A stretch of DNA of 64,000 bases from Collimonas silvisoli (GTDB lineage: Bacteria > Pseudomonadota > Gammaproteobacteria > Burkholderiales > Burkholderiaceae_D): contig NZ_JAGQEG010000009.1 in the NCBI RefSeq assembly GCF_018305005.1, forward strand, positions 1-64,000, written 5' to 3'. Below the pieces are notes generated by a model. That model was not told the origin of the DNA, made no database searches, and worked only from the letters and a program-made list of their open reading frames with translations. The position numbers and the translations under genes are program-made. Of this stretch, positions 57,634 through 64,000 are shown one piece after another; within the stretch, counting starts at the first letter, position 1, and the number at the start of each line of letters is the position of its first letter.

Positions 57634-59976
57634 GTGAATAAACCAGAGATCGATGACAGCGACAAATTTCCACTAGTACCTCTTGACACAAGCGATACCA
57701 TCGACGATGAATGGCATCCCAATGGTATGACGCGTCGCAATTTCATATCCAGTCTTGGCGTTTTGTTCCTGGCTGGCTGCGGAGGTGGGGGAAGCGGCGA
57801 TACGGCATCCGCAAGCACCAGCGTTGGTTCACCTGCCGCGGCTGTCACTCCGGCGCTGACGTCAACACCTACGTCGATACCGATTTCAACGTCGACTCCA
57901 ACCCCAACCCCAACACCGCCAGAAACGACTCCACCAGAAACGACTCCACCGCCCGCAAGCACCGCATTTGTTCATCCGGGCCTGCTGCACACGCAAGCCG
58001 ACTTTGACCGCATGAGCCAGAAGGTCGCTGCGAATGCTTCGCCGTGGATCGATGGCTGGAACGTATTGATTAAGAACAGTCATGCGAGCTTGTCATATAC
58101 GCCGAATCCGCAGGCGGTGGTTTATCGGGGCAGCGATGGCGTGCATGCGCAGAATTTCGGTACGCTGTATAACGACGTGGCTGCCGCCTATGCCTGTGCG
58201 CTGCGCTGGAAAATATCCGGCAACAGCGCCTATGCAGATAAAGCGGTGCAGATCATGAACGCGTGGTCGTCGAAGCTGACCGGCATCGGCGGCAGCATCG
58301 ATGGCTTCCTGGCGTCCGGTATCCAGGGCTATCAGTTCGCCAATGCCGGCGAGATCATGCGTACCTATCCGGGCTGGGCGGCAGCGGACTTTGCCAGTTT
58401 CCAGAACATGATGCGCAATATCTTCTATACGCAGAACGACCATGGGCTCAATGTCAGCCTGGCGCCCATTACGGTCTATTCCAACTGGCAGTTGTGCTGC
58501 ATAGCGTCGATGCTGGCGATTGGCGTGCTCTGTGACGATAAGGCCATATTCAACGAGGCGATCGATTATTTCAAGACCGGCGCTGGCAATGGTGCTGTTG
58601 CGCAAACCATCTATTACATCCATCCCGGCTACCTGGGACAGACGCAGGAATCCGGCCGCGATCAGGGACATAACACGCTCAGCATTTCGTTGCTGACCAC
58701 TATTTGCGAGATGGCCTGGAATCAAGGCGTCGATCTGTATGGCTACGATAACAACCGGGTCCTGGCCGGCGCCGAATATGTCGCCAAGGGCAACCTGATC
58801 CAGTTCGGGACGACCTACTATACGGTGCCGTTTGCAACTTATCAGAACTCCAGCGTGACGGATACTGTATTCGCCACTGATGCCCGAGGCAACGTGCGGC
58901 CAGAATGGGCGCTGATTTATAACCACTACGTCAATCGCAAGGGACTTGCCGCACCTTATTCCCAGAAATTTGCGGCATTGATCCAGCCGGAAGGCGGCGG
59001 CGGCAATTACGGGCCGAATAGCGGCGGCTACGATCAACTGGGCTACGGCACGCTGACCTGCACACGCGATGCGATTGCCAGCGGCGCGGCGCCGAGCGGC
59101 CTCACGGCGATTGCCAGTGCGAGCGCCGCCCAGGTAATCCTGTCGTGGTGGGGCAGCGCATATGCGACCAGCTACAATGTCATGCGTAGCACGAATACCG
59201 GCGGACCTTATGCAACCATCGCAACCGGCATCAACGATCTACTGACGTATACCGACAGCGGTGTTGCCGCCGGCACTTATTACTATGTCGTCACTGCCGT
59301 CACGCCGTCCGGGGTTAGTGCAGCCTCGAACGAGGTGGCCGCGATTACGGCCGTGCAACTGCTGACCTATTTGGCGTTCGACGACGGCAGCGGCACCACG
59401 GCTGCCGATTCAAGCCGCCAGGGACATATCGGGACTCTGGTCGGTGGCGCTACCTGGGCGAGCGGCAAGAAAGGTGGAGCGGTGTCGCTGAACGGCAGCA
59501 ATGGCTACGTCAGCCTGCCAGCCGACATTGTGGCCGATGTTTCGGATATCACGATCGCGGCCTGGGTCTATTGGAATGCATCGAGCAACTGGGCGCGCGT
59601 GTTCGATTTTGGCACCGGCACCAACCACTACATGATGTTGACGGCACGTAGCGGCAGCGGGTTCGCACGTTTTGCAATGACGGTCAACGGCGGTACCGGC
59701 GAGCAAGGAATCGACAGCAGCGCGGCACTGCCGACAGGGCAATGGGTGCATGTCGCTGTCACTCTTTCAGGAAGTGTAGGAATTTTGTATGTGAATGGCA
59801 TCGCAGTTGGCACCAATACCGCGATGGTACTCTCACCGTTCCGATTGGGCAGCACCGGCCAGAATTGGATCGGGCGCTCTCAGTATGCCAGTGACCCATA
59901 CTTCAACGGTCTGGTGGACGAATTCCGTATCTATCGCGGAGCTTTGAACGCAGCGCAGATCGCTGCTTTGATGTGA
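57634..59976 (+). CDS. Alginate-lyase-like secreted lipoprotein with FN3 and LamG domains
   Basis: A 780-residue exported polysaccharide-active protein. It has a GTG start at 57634. A twin-arginine-like motif TRRNFISSLG (near residue 34) precedes a hydrophobic run and a lipobox LAGCGGGG, so it is likely a lipoprotein. A Thr/Pro linker with PETTPP repeats follows (about 75-108). Residues about 110-440 form an alginate_lyase (PL5-like all-alpha) domain, with YRGSDGVHAQNFGTLYNDVAAAYACAL-type start (split near 147-170), NAWSSKLTGIGGS near 215 and ESGRDQGHNTLS near 345, the last holding a likely catalytic Arg/His pair. An FN3 domain spans about 485-575 and a LamG/concanavalin-like domain about 575-780. 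The polymer target is unproven. Confidence 0.8.
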   Translation: MNKPEIDDSDKFPLVPLDTSDTIDDEWHPNGMTRRNFISSLGVLFLAGCGGGGSGDTASASTSVGSPAAAVTPALTSTPTSIPISTSTPTPTPTPPETTPPETTPPPASTAFVHPGLLHTQADFDRMSQKVAANASPWIDGWNVLIKNSHASLSYTPNPQAVVYRGSDGVHAQNFGTLYNDVAAAYACALRWKISGNSAYADKAVQIMNAWSSKLTGIGGSIDGFLASGIQGYQFANAGEIMRTYPGWAAADFASFQNMMRNIFYTQNDHGLNVSLAPITVYSNWQLCCIASMLAIGVLCDDKAIFNEAIDYFKTGAGNGAVAQTIYYIHPGYLGQTQESGRDQGHNTLSISLLTTICEMAWNQGVDLYGYDNNRVLAGAEYVAKGNLIQFGTTYYTVPFATYQNSSVTDTVFATDARGNVRPEWALIYNHYVNRKGLAAPYSQKFAALIQPEGGGGNYGPNSGGYDQLGYGTLTCTRDAIASGAAPSGLTAIASASAAQVILSWWGSAYATSYNVMRSTNTGGPYATIATGINDLLTYTDSGVAAGTYYYVVTAVTPSGVSAASNEVAAITAVQLLTYLAFDDGSGTTAADSSRQGHIGTLVGGATWASGKKGGAVSLNGSNGYVSLPADIVADVSDITIAAWVYWNASSNWARVFDFGTGTNHYMMLTARSGSGFARFAMTVNGGTGEQGIDSSAALPTGQWVHVAVTLSGSVGILYVNGIAVGTNTAMVLSPFRLGSTGQNWIGRSQYASDPYFNGLVDEFRIYRGALNAAQIAALM

Positions 59977-60087
59977 GGCTCCGACTGTCGTTACGTAGTT
60001 TGCTTGTACCTGGCGACAGTCAACTACCTATTGGAATTTTTCCTGCAGAAAGTACATATGAGAAAACCGCGATGATTGTCAGAGGAT

Positions 60088-60210
60088 ATGTTTCAGATAT
60101 CAAGAATTAAAAAGATCGTCGCATGTTTGTTCGGGCTTCTGTTGTTTTCGCATACAACTGCGGTGCGTGCGGCGATTGGTTTTCCTTCAATTTCACGGAG
60201 TTTTAGATGA
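60088..60210 (+). CDS. 40-aa signal-peptide-like small ORF coupled to the next gene
   Basis: ATG at 60088 opens a frame of 40 codons: a basic start (MFQISRIKKIVA), a hydrophobic run (CLFGLLLFSHTTA), then VRAAIGF and a short tail, ending TGA. The TGA overlaps the ATG of the following lipoprotein gene (ATGA at 60207-60210), a coupling arrangement. It looks like a tiny exported peptide or a coupling leader. The weak spacing of AGAGG to its ATG lowers confidence. Confidence 0.4.
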   Translation: MFQISRIKKIVACLFGLLLFSHTTAVRAAIGFPSISRSFR

Positions 60211-61619
60211 TTAGATTTTCCCTTCGGCATGCTGCTGGACTACTGCTCGTATTCCTCCTTTTCGGTTGCGGTGGCGGATCCGATAGCACTCAAGGTGGCA
60301 GCACATCAGGCAGCACATCAGGCAGCACATCAGGCAGCACATCAGGCAGCACATCAGGCAGCACATCAGGCAGCACATCAGGCAGTACATCAGGTAGTAC
60401 ATCAGGCAGTACAACAGGTAGCACAACAGGTAGCACAACAGGTAGCACAACAGGTAGCACAACAGGTAGCACAACAGGTAGCACAACAGGTAGCACAACA
60501 GGCAGCACAACAGGCAGCACAACAGGTGGCACTTCAGGAAACACATCGGGCGGCACTTCAGGCGCCGCAGCGACTACCACTTTAGTGGCCAAGCTCGGCA
60601 AACCTTCTAGGGTGCTGGTCGGACTTGGGGCAGGAAATTCATTGGCGGATATGCAAAGCCAGAGCGTTCACCCGGATATCGTCGATACCTATCTGGTGGG
60701 TGTCGGTGCTGGCGCGTGGCCCACTTGGAACAGTCCCGATGGAGCGTACATTACTTATACTGCGCAGGCCATCCAGGCCTATGGCGCGACCCCGATGTTC
60801 ACGTTTTATCAGATGGCGCAGAACGGCGATGGCAACTTGAGCGGAATCAACGATGCGACGTTCATGAACAACTACTGGGGGCAGGCTCGGTTAATGTATC
60901 AACGCATTGCCGCGCTCAATGCACCCGTTCTGATCAATCTGGAGCCGGATTTTTGGGGCTATGTATGGGCGCAGGCGCCGGGGCATGACCCGACGCAGTT
61001 GCTCGCCGTCGTAAGCAGCCAGGCCGAATGCAGCGGGCTGCCGAATACCGCTGCCGGCATCGGCCAGTGCCTGGTGCAGATGGGCAGGAAGATCGCGCCC
61101 AATGCCTTGCTCGGATTCCCGCCCTCGTTCTGGGCTGCCACCCCGACAGCGATGGGTACCGAAATGCAGGCGGTCGGAGCACATCTGGCCGATTTCATCG
61201 TTGCCCAGACCAGCGACCGAGACGCCGGCTGTATGGAAGTCGCAGCGCCTCCGGCGGAATGTGCAGGACGGAGCGGCCCGTTCTATTGGGACGAAAACAA
61301 TATCGTCACACCGAACTTCCACCAGTCGCAGAGCGCGATCTCGGACTATCGCACCGCTTTGAGCAATGGACTCCCAATCCTGTGGTGGCAGACGCCAATG
61401 GGTGTACCGTCTGCTACGCCTGGCGGCACTAATCAGCATTATCGCGACAACCGTGTCGACTACATGCTGCGCAACACGCGGGAATACGGCGACATCCACA
61501 CCTTCGCAATCGTCTTCAGTGCAGGAGGCACCTTCCAGACCTCGATCAGCACTGACGGTGGACAATTTGCCCGCCTCCTGGGTCAGTATCTGGCGCAAGG
61601 TGGCGCCGCTCTGCGGTAG
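60207..61619 (+). CDS. Lipoprotein with GST-repeat linker and glycosidase-like domain
   Basis: A 470-residue predicted lipoprotein. The signal segment ends in the lipobox LFGCGGGS (Cys near residue 21). Next come nine GSTS and ten GSTT units made by 12-bp repeats (residues 31-106), then three degenerate units. The C-terminal part (about 125-470) looks like a TIM-barrel hydrolase, with GVGAGAWPTWNSPDG near 165, PVLINLEPDFWGYVWAQ near 240 (a candidate acidic residue) and ILWWQTPMGVPSA near 393. I do not recognise its family with confidence. It lies downstream of the alginate-lyase-like gene, so a linked role in polysaccharide use is inferred. Confidence 0.7.
   Translation: MIRFSLRHAAGLLLVFLLFGCGGGSDSTQGGSTSGSTSGSTSGSTSGSTSGSTSGSTSGSTSGSTSGSTTGSTTGSTTGSTTGSTTGSTTGSTTGSTTGSTTGSTTGGTSGNTSGGTSGAAATTTLVAKLGKPSRVLVGLGAGNSLADMQSQSVHPDIVDTYLVGVGAGAWPTWNSPDGAYITYTAQAIQAYGATPMFTFYQMAQNGDGNLSGINDATFMNNYWGQARLMYQRIAALNAPVLINLEPDFWGYVWAQAPGHDPTQLLAVVSSQAECSGLPNTAAGIGQCLVQMGRKIAPNALLGFPPSFWAATPTAMGTEMQAVGAHLADFIVAQTSDRDAGCMEVAAPPAECAGRSGPFYWDENNIVTPNFHQSQSAISDYRTALSNGLPILWWQTPMGVPSATPGGTNQHYRDNRVDYMLRNTREYGDIHTFAIVFSAGGTFQTSISTDGGQFARLLGQYLAQGGAALR
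60297..60524 (+). repeat. 12-bp minisatellite, 19 units
   Basis: Nineteen head-to-tail copies of GGCAGCACATCA and close variants (GGTAGCACAACA) encode (Gly-Ser-Thr-Ser/Thr) units, all in frame. Three more degenerate units follow (60525-60560). Copy number is likely to vary between strains by slippage, without frameshift. Confidence 0.95.
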
Positions 61620-61683
61620 TGATCGGCAATCGCGGACTGCCGCCGGCAGCGCTGCAGTCAGGCACTCGCTAATACTGAAAAGC

Positions 61684-61712
61684 AAAAAGCTCGCGTAAAT
61701 GCGGGCTTTTTT
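61684..61712 (+). terminator. Terminator after the GST-linker lipoprotein
   Basis: AAAAAGCTCGC pairs with GCGGGCTTTTT (one G-T pair), then T. The stem arms are the same as those of the tRNA-Glu terminators at 12464 and 12611. Only the loop differs. Confidence 0.85.
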
Positions 61713-61722
61713 GCCTTTCGGT

Positions 61723-62142
61723 TCAGTGGTGCGCTGCCCAGATAGGAGAGCTCAACTGCAATGGTGACACCGCCAGTCGCTCTTTTTTTGTTGGTGTGGC
61801 CGCACTACGATTTTTTATGTGATCAATAAGTCGATCTGTCGTCAAATTTGGCAACGTCACGCTTCCAAGAGTGATTTCCAACGATTTGAGGACTGCAGTC
61901 TTGTTTTTCCCAAAAGGCTTGGCTTGGCCTATCTCGTCCGTGTACCGGTCTATCAAGGTGGATAGCGTCATGTCAGATATAATGCGCTCATCCTGGTATT
62001 TGAGCGCTCGCATGTCGGCTTCTGTCTTAGTGGCCCATTCCTGAGCCCTAGCTTTGGTGTTGAACGTCTGTGTTGCGTCCGGAAATCCCTTGCGGCGAAT
62101 CTGAGCCCGCCAGCGCTTGCCTATTTTAATTATCGAGGCCAT
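61723..62142 (-). pseudogene. Truncated phage-type integrase
   Basis: A 139-residue N-terminal piece from the ATG at 62142 (MASIIKIGKRWRAQIRRKG). It has the arm-binding region and most of the core-binding SAM-like domain (TLSTLIDRYTDEIGQAKPFG near 70-90) of a tyrosine recombinase. It stops at LQLSSPIWAAHH before the catalytic domain, so R-H-R-Y residues are missing and it cannot recombine. Full-length relatives are about 330-420 residues. It lies 74 bases from, and divergent from, dusA, a known attachment target. Confidence 0.85.
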
Positions 62143-62215
62143 GTTTTTCGTAGCAATTCTGTAGCAATGAAACATGATGCACGATGATAAAACGTGAATT
62201 GTAGTGAATATTGAA

Positions 62216-63262
62216 ATGTCATCAAATCCTCTTGAAACCTGCGTGAATACAGAGAAGTCAAGTAATTACAAGGGTAGGAAAATATCTGTTGCCCCCATGA
62301 TGGACTGGACCGACCGCCATTGCCGCGTATTCCACCGTCAAATCACCCGCCACACCTGGCTCTACACCGAAATGGTGACAACCGGCGCCTTGTTGCATGG
62401 CGACGTGCCGCGCCATCTGGATTTCAGCGGCATAGAACATCCGGTCGCCTTGCAATTGGGCGGCAGCGAGCCGGCCGATCTGGCCAAGAGCGCCAAGCTG
62501 GGCCAGGAATGGGGTTACGACGAGATCAACCTGAATTGCGGTTGCCCCTCGGAGCGGGTGCAGAAGGGCGCTTTTGGCGCTTGCCTGATGGCGGAGTCGG
62601 CTCTGGTCGCCGATTGCGTCAAGGCGATGCGCGATGCCGTGACGATTGACGTTACCGTCAAGCATCGGATTGGTATCGACAAGACCGAATCCTATGAGTT
62701 TGTCCGCGATTTTGTCGGGACCGTGGCGCAAGCCGGTTGCCAGACCTTCATCGTGCATGCGCGCAATGCGATTCTGAAGGGGCTCAGCCCGAAGGAAAAC
62801 CGTGAAATCCCGCCGCTGAAGTATGAGTATGCCTACCGGCTGGCGCGTGATTTTCCGGAACTGGAAATCCTCATCAACGGCGCCATCAAGACAACTGAAG
62901 AAATCGATTTCCACCTGCAATATGTCGACGGCGTGATGCTGGGGCGCGAGGCTTATCACAATCCCTATCTGATGGCCGATTTCGACTCGCGCTATTTTGG
63001 CGACGCCGACGCAACGCCGAAAACCCGGGCCGAGGTGATCGACGCCATGCTGCCTTATATCCGCCAGCAACTGGCGCTGTATGGGCGCGATGGCAACGGC
63101 CTGCGCCTGAATAGCATTACGCGCCACATGCTGGGTTTGATGGCCGGTGTGCCGGGCGCGAAATCGTTCCGGCAAGCGCTCTCGGATTCTAAACGGCTGG
63201 CGCTGGGCGATCCCATGCTGCTGGTCGATGCGTTGTCAGGAATGCAAGCATTGGCGGCCTGA
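62216..63262 (+). CDS. dusA: tRNA-dihydrouridine(20/20a) synthase
   Basis: FMN enzyme that reduces uridine 20/20a in tRNA. I choose the ATG at 62216 (348 residues), though a GTG at 62204 is also in frame. The core begins [15 protein letters not shown] near residue 24, followed by [11 protein letters not shown] near 82 and the catalytic Cys in [19 protein letters not shown] near 104-115. The first about 23 residues and the bases before 62290 are AT-rich and differ in style from the rest. This suggests the 5' end was replaced by an integrated element next to the broken integrase. Confidence 0.92.
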   Translation: MSSNPLETCVNTEKSSNYKGRKISVAPMMDWTDRHCRVFHRQITRHTWLYTEMVTTGALLHGDVPRHLDFSGIEHPVALQLGGSEPADLAKSAKLGQEWGYDEINLNCGCPSERVQKGAFGACLMAESALVADCVKAMRDAVTIDVTVKHRIGIDKTESYEFVRDFVGTVAQAGCQTFIVHARNAILKGLSPKENREIPPLKYEYAYRLARDFPELEILINGAIKTTEEIDFHLQYVDGVMLGREAYHNPYLMADFDSRYFGDADATPKTRAEVIDAMLPYIRQQLALYGRDGNGLRLNSITRHMLGLMAGVPGAKSFRQALSDSKRLALGDPMLLVDALSGMQALAA

Positions 63263-63387
63263 GTTGGGCGGCATCGTTGCTGTATTGCCCGGCTAAGGCA
63301 AAAGTACCGCAAACTGGTGTCGGTAAAACATTTTCAGTCTGCTAAATCCTTTAAAATAGCCACCTCTGGTTTATGTTTGATTTATCA

Positions 63388-63407
63388 GGGCCGCTCAGCA
63401 GCGGCCC
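63388..63407. other. 8-bp perfect hairpin in the dusA-ribB spacer
   Basis: GGGCCGCT and AGCGGCCC enclose CAGC. It may be the end of the dusA transcript or part of the ribB leader. The spacer 63263-63512 shows none of the conserved FMN riboswitch blocks. Confidence 0.5.
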
Positions 63408-63512
63408 ATAGTCCATAAACCGCAACTTTCACAGCACGATTTATAGCAAATATCAGCTGGCCGCAGGCTGCTCATAAGGCGGCTTCCGGACCGGTTATCT
63501 TCAAGGCGAAAC

Positions 63513-64000
63513 ATGTCAATTGCAACTACAGAGGAAATCATTGCCGAACTCCGCGCCGGACGCATGGTGATTTTGGTGGATGAAGAAGATCGTGAAAACG
63601 AGGGCGACCTGGTGCTCGCCGCCGATTTTGTGACGCCGGAGGCGATCAATTTCATGGTGAAATATGCGCGCGGCCTGGTGTGCCTGACCTTGACCGAGGA
63701 ACGCTGCGACCAGCTCAACCTGGGCATGATGACCAGCCGTAACGGCACCGCCTACGGCACCAATTTCACGGTATCGATCGAAGCTGCCGAAGGCGTCACG
63801 ACAGGGATCTCGGCAGCTGACCGCGCCCGCACCATCCAGGTGGCGGTGGCGGCGGACGCCAAGGCCGGCGATATCGTGCAGCCGGGCCATATTTTCCCGA
63901 TCAAGGCACGCAAGGGCGGCGTGCTGATGCGCGCCGGCCATACCGAAGCCGGTTGCGACCTGACCGAAATGGCGGGTTTGACGCCGGCCGCCGTGATTTG
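63513..64000 (+). CDS. ribB: 3,4-dihydroxy-2-butanone 4-phosphate synthase (partial)
   Basis: First committed enzyme on the ribulose-5-phosphate branch of riboflavin synthesis. The visible 162 residues from the ATG at 63513 cover most of the RibB domain: [20 protein letters not shown] near residue 20-39 (catalytic acidic loop), [12 protein letters not shown] near 97-108 and [16 protein letters not shown] near 137-152. The gene runs past the window end, so whether it is a stand-alone RibB or a RibBA fusion is not visible. Confidence 0.93.
   Translation, partial: MSIATTEEIIAELRAGRMVILVDEEDRENEGDLVLAADFVTPEAINFMVKYARGLVCLTLTEERCDQLNLGMMTSRNGTAYGTNFTVSIEAAEGVTTGISAADRARTIQVAVAADAKAGDIVQPGHIFPIKARKGGVLMRAGHTEAGCDLTEMAGLTPAAVI

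Noticed and set aside
60297-60560. Possible CRISPR array
   Set aside because: The repeats are 12 bp, contiguous and have no spacers, and they lie in frame inside a coding gene. This is a minisatellite.
60211-60601. Antisense and alternative-frame reading frames of over 100 codons in the repeat region
   Set aside because: They arise only from the 12-bp repeat, which is open in all frames because its length is a multiple of three. No ribosome-binding site or homology supports them.
63263-63512. FMN riboswitch upstream of ribB
   Set aside because: The conserved RFN blocks are missing. Only a short hairpin (63388) is present, so I do not call one.

Overview
The window is a high-GC betaproteobacterial chromosome segment. 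Gene order and protein character fit the Oxalobacteraceae, and a Collimonas-like organism is my best guess. This rests on recognising conserved neighbourhoods (rimP-nusA-infB-rbfA-truB-typA, scpB-rluB, gcl-hyi-glxR-ttuD-pyk), not on a database search.

Layout. 0-11.8 kb: vitamin B12-type ABC uptake genes (btuC-btuD, convergent btuF), panC, scpA, a DUF3460 gene, a BamE/SmpA-like lipoprotein, a GNAT acetyltransferase, metG, apbC/mrp, a cupin, a DUF4399 protein and gltX. 12.0-12.65 kb: tRNA-Ala(GGC), two tRNA-Glu(TTC) copies and a third 3'-end fragment of tRNA-Glu with a duplicated terminator. 12.65-17.8 kb (minus strand): a complete peptide-export locus, made of a double-glycine precursor peptide, an HlyD-type fusion protein, a C39-peptidase ABC exporter with intact catalytic residues, and a TolC-type outer membrane channel. 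18.0-20.7 kb: two small envelope proteins, then a scrambled AT-rich segment. It holds a second, previously hidden 48-aa leader peptide of the same class, an unknown exported protein directly upstream of it, and a broken second HlyD gene fused to a duplicated LysR 3' end.

20.7-41.4 kb: a purine and glyoxylate catabolism supercluster. A divergent LysR regulator faces gcl-hyi-glxR-ttuD-pyk (glyoxylate to pyruvate). Next come an 8-oxoguanine deaminase, a UraD-allantoate amidohydrolase fusion, an NCS2 purine permease, a second LysR regulator, the membrane urate oxidase PuuD with its own cytochrome c domain, a histidine/aromatic ammonia-lyase-like protein, a tautomerase, a class II aldolase, a Tsx-like outer membrane channel, PuuE allantoinase and 5-hydroxyisourate hydrolase. 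Together these take urate to allantoin, allantoate and ureidoglycolate, then glyoxylate to pyruvate. No xanthine dehydrogenase or ureidoglycolate lyase is seen here.

41.7-53.7 kb: housekeeping genes scpB-rluB, rimP-nusA-infB (with a leader holding a promoter, a 13-bp hairpin and an intrinsic terminator), rbfA, truB and typA. 53.8-62.2 kb: an accessory stretch with an aminotransferase, aldo/keto reductase and short-chain dehydrogenase fragments, an M35 metallopeptidase, a large alginate-lyase-like lipoprotein with FN3 and LamG domains, a lipoprotein with a 12-bp minisatellite linker, and a truncated phage integrase. The integrase abuts the 5' end of dusA, a known integration target. 62.2-64 kb: dusA and the start of ribB, which runs off the window.
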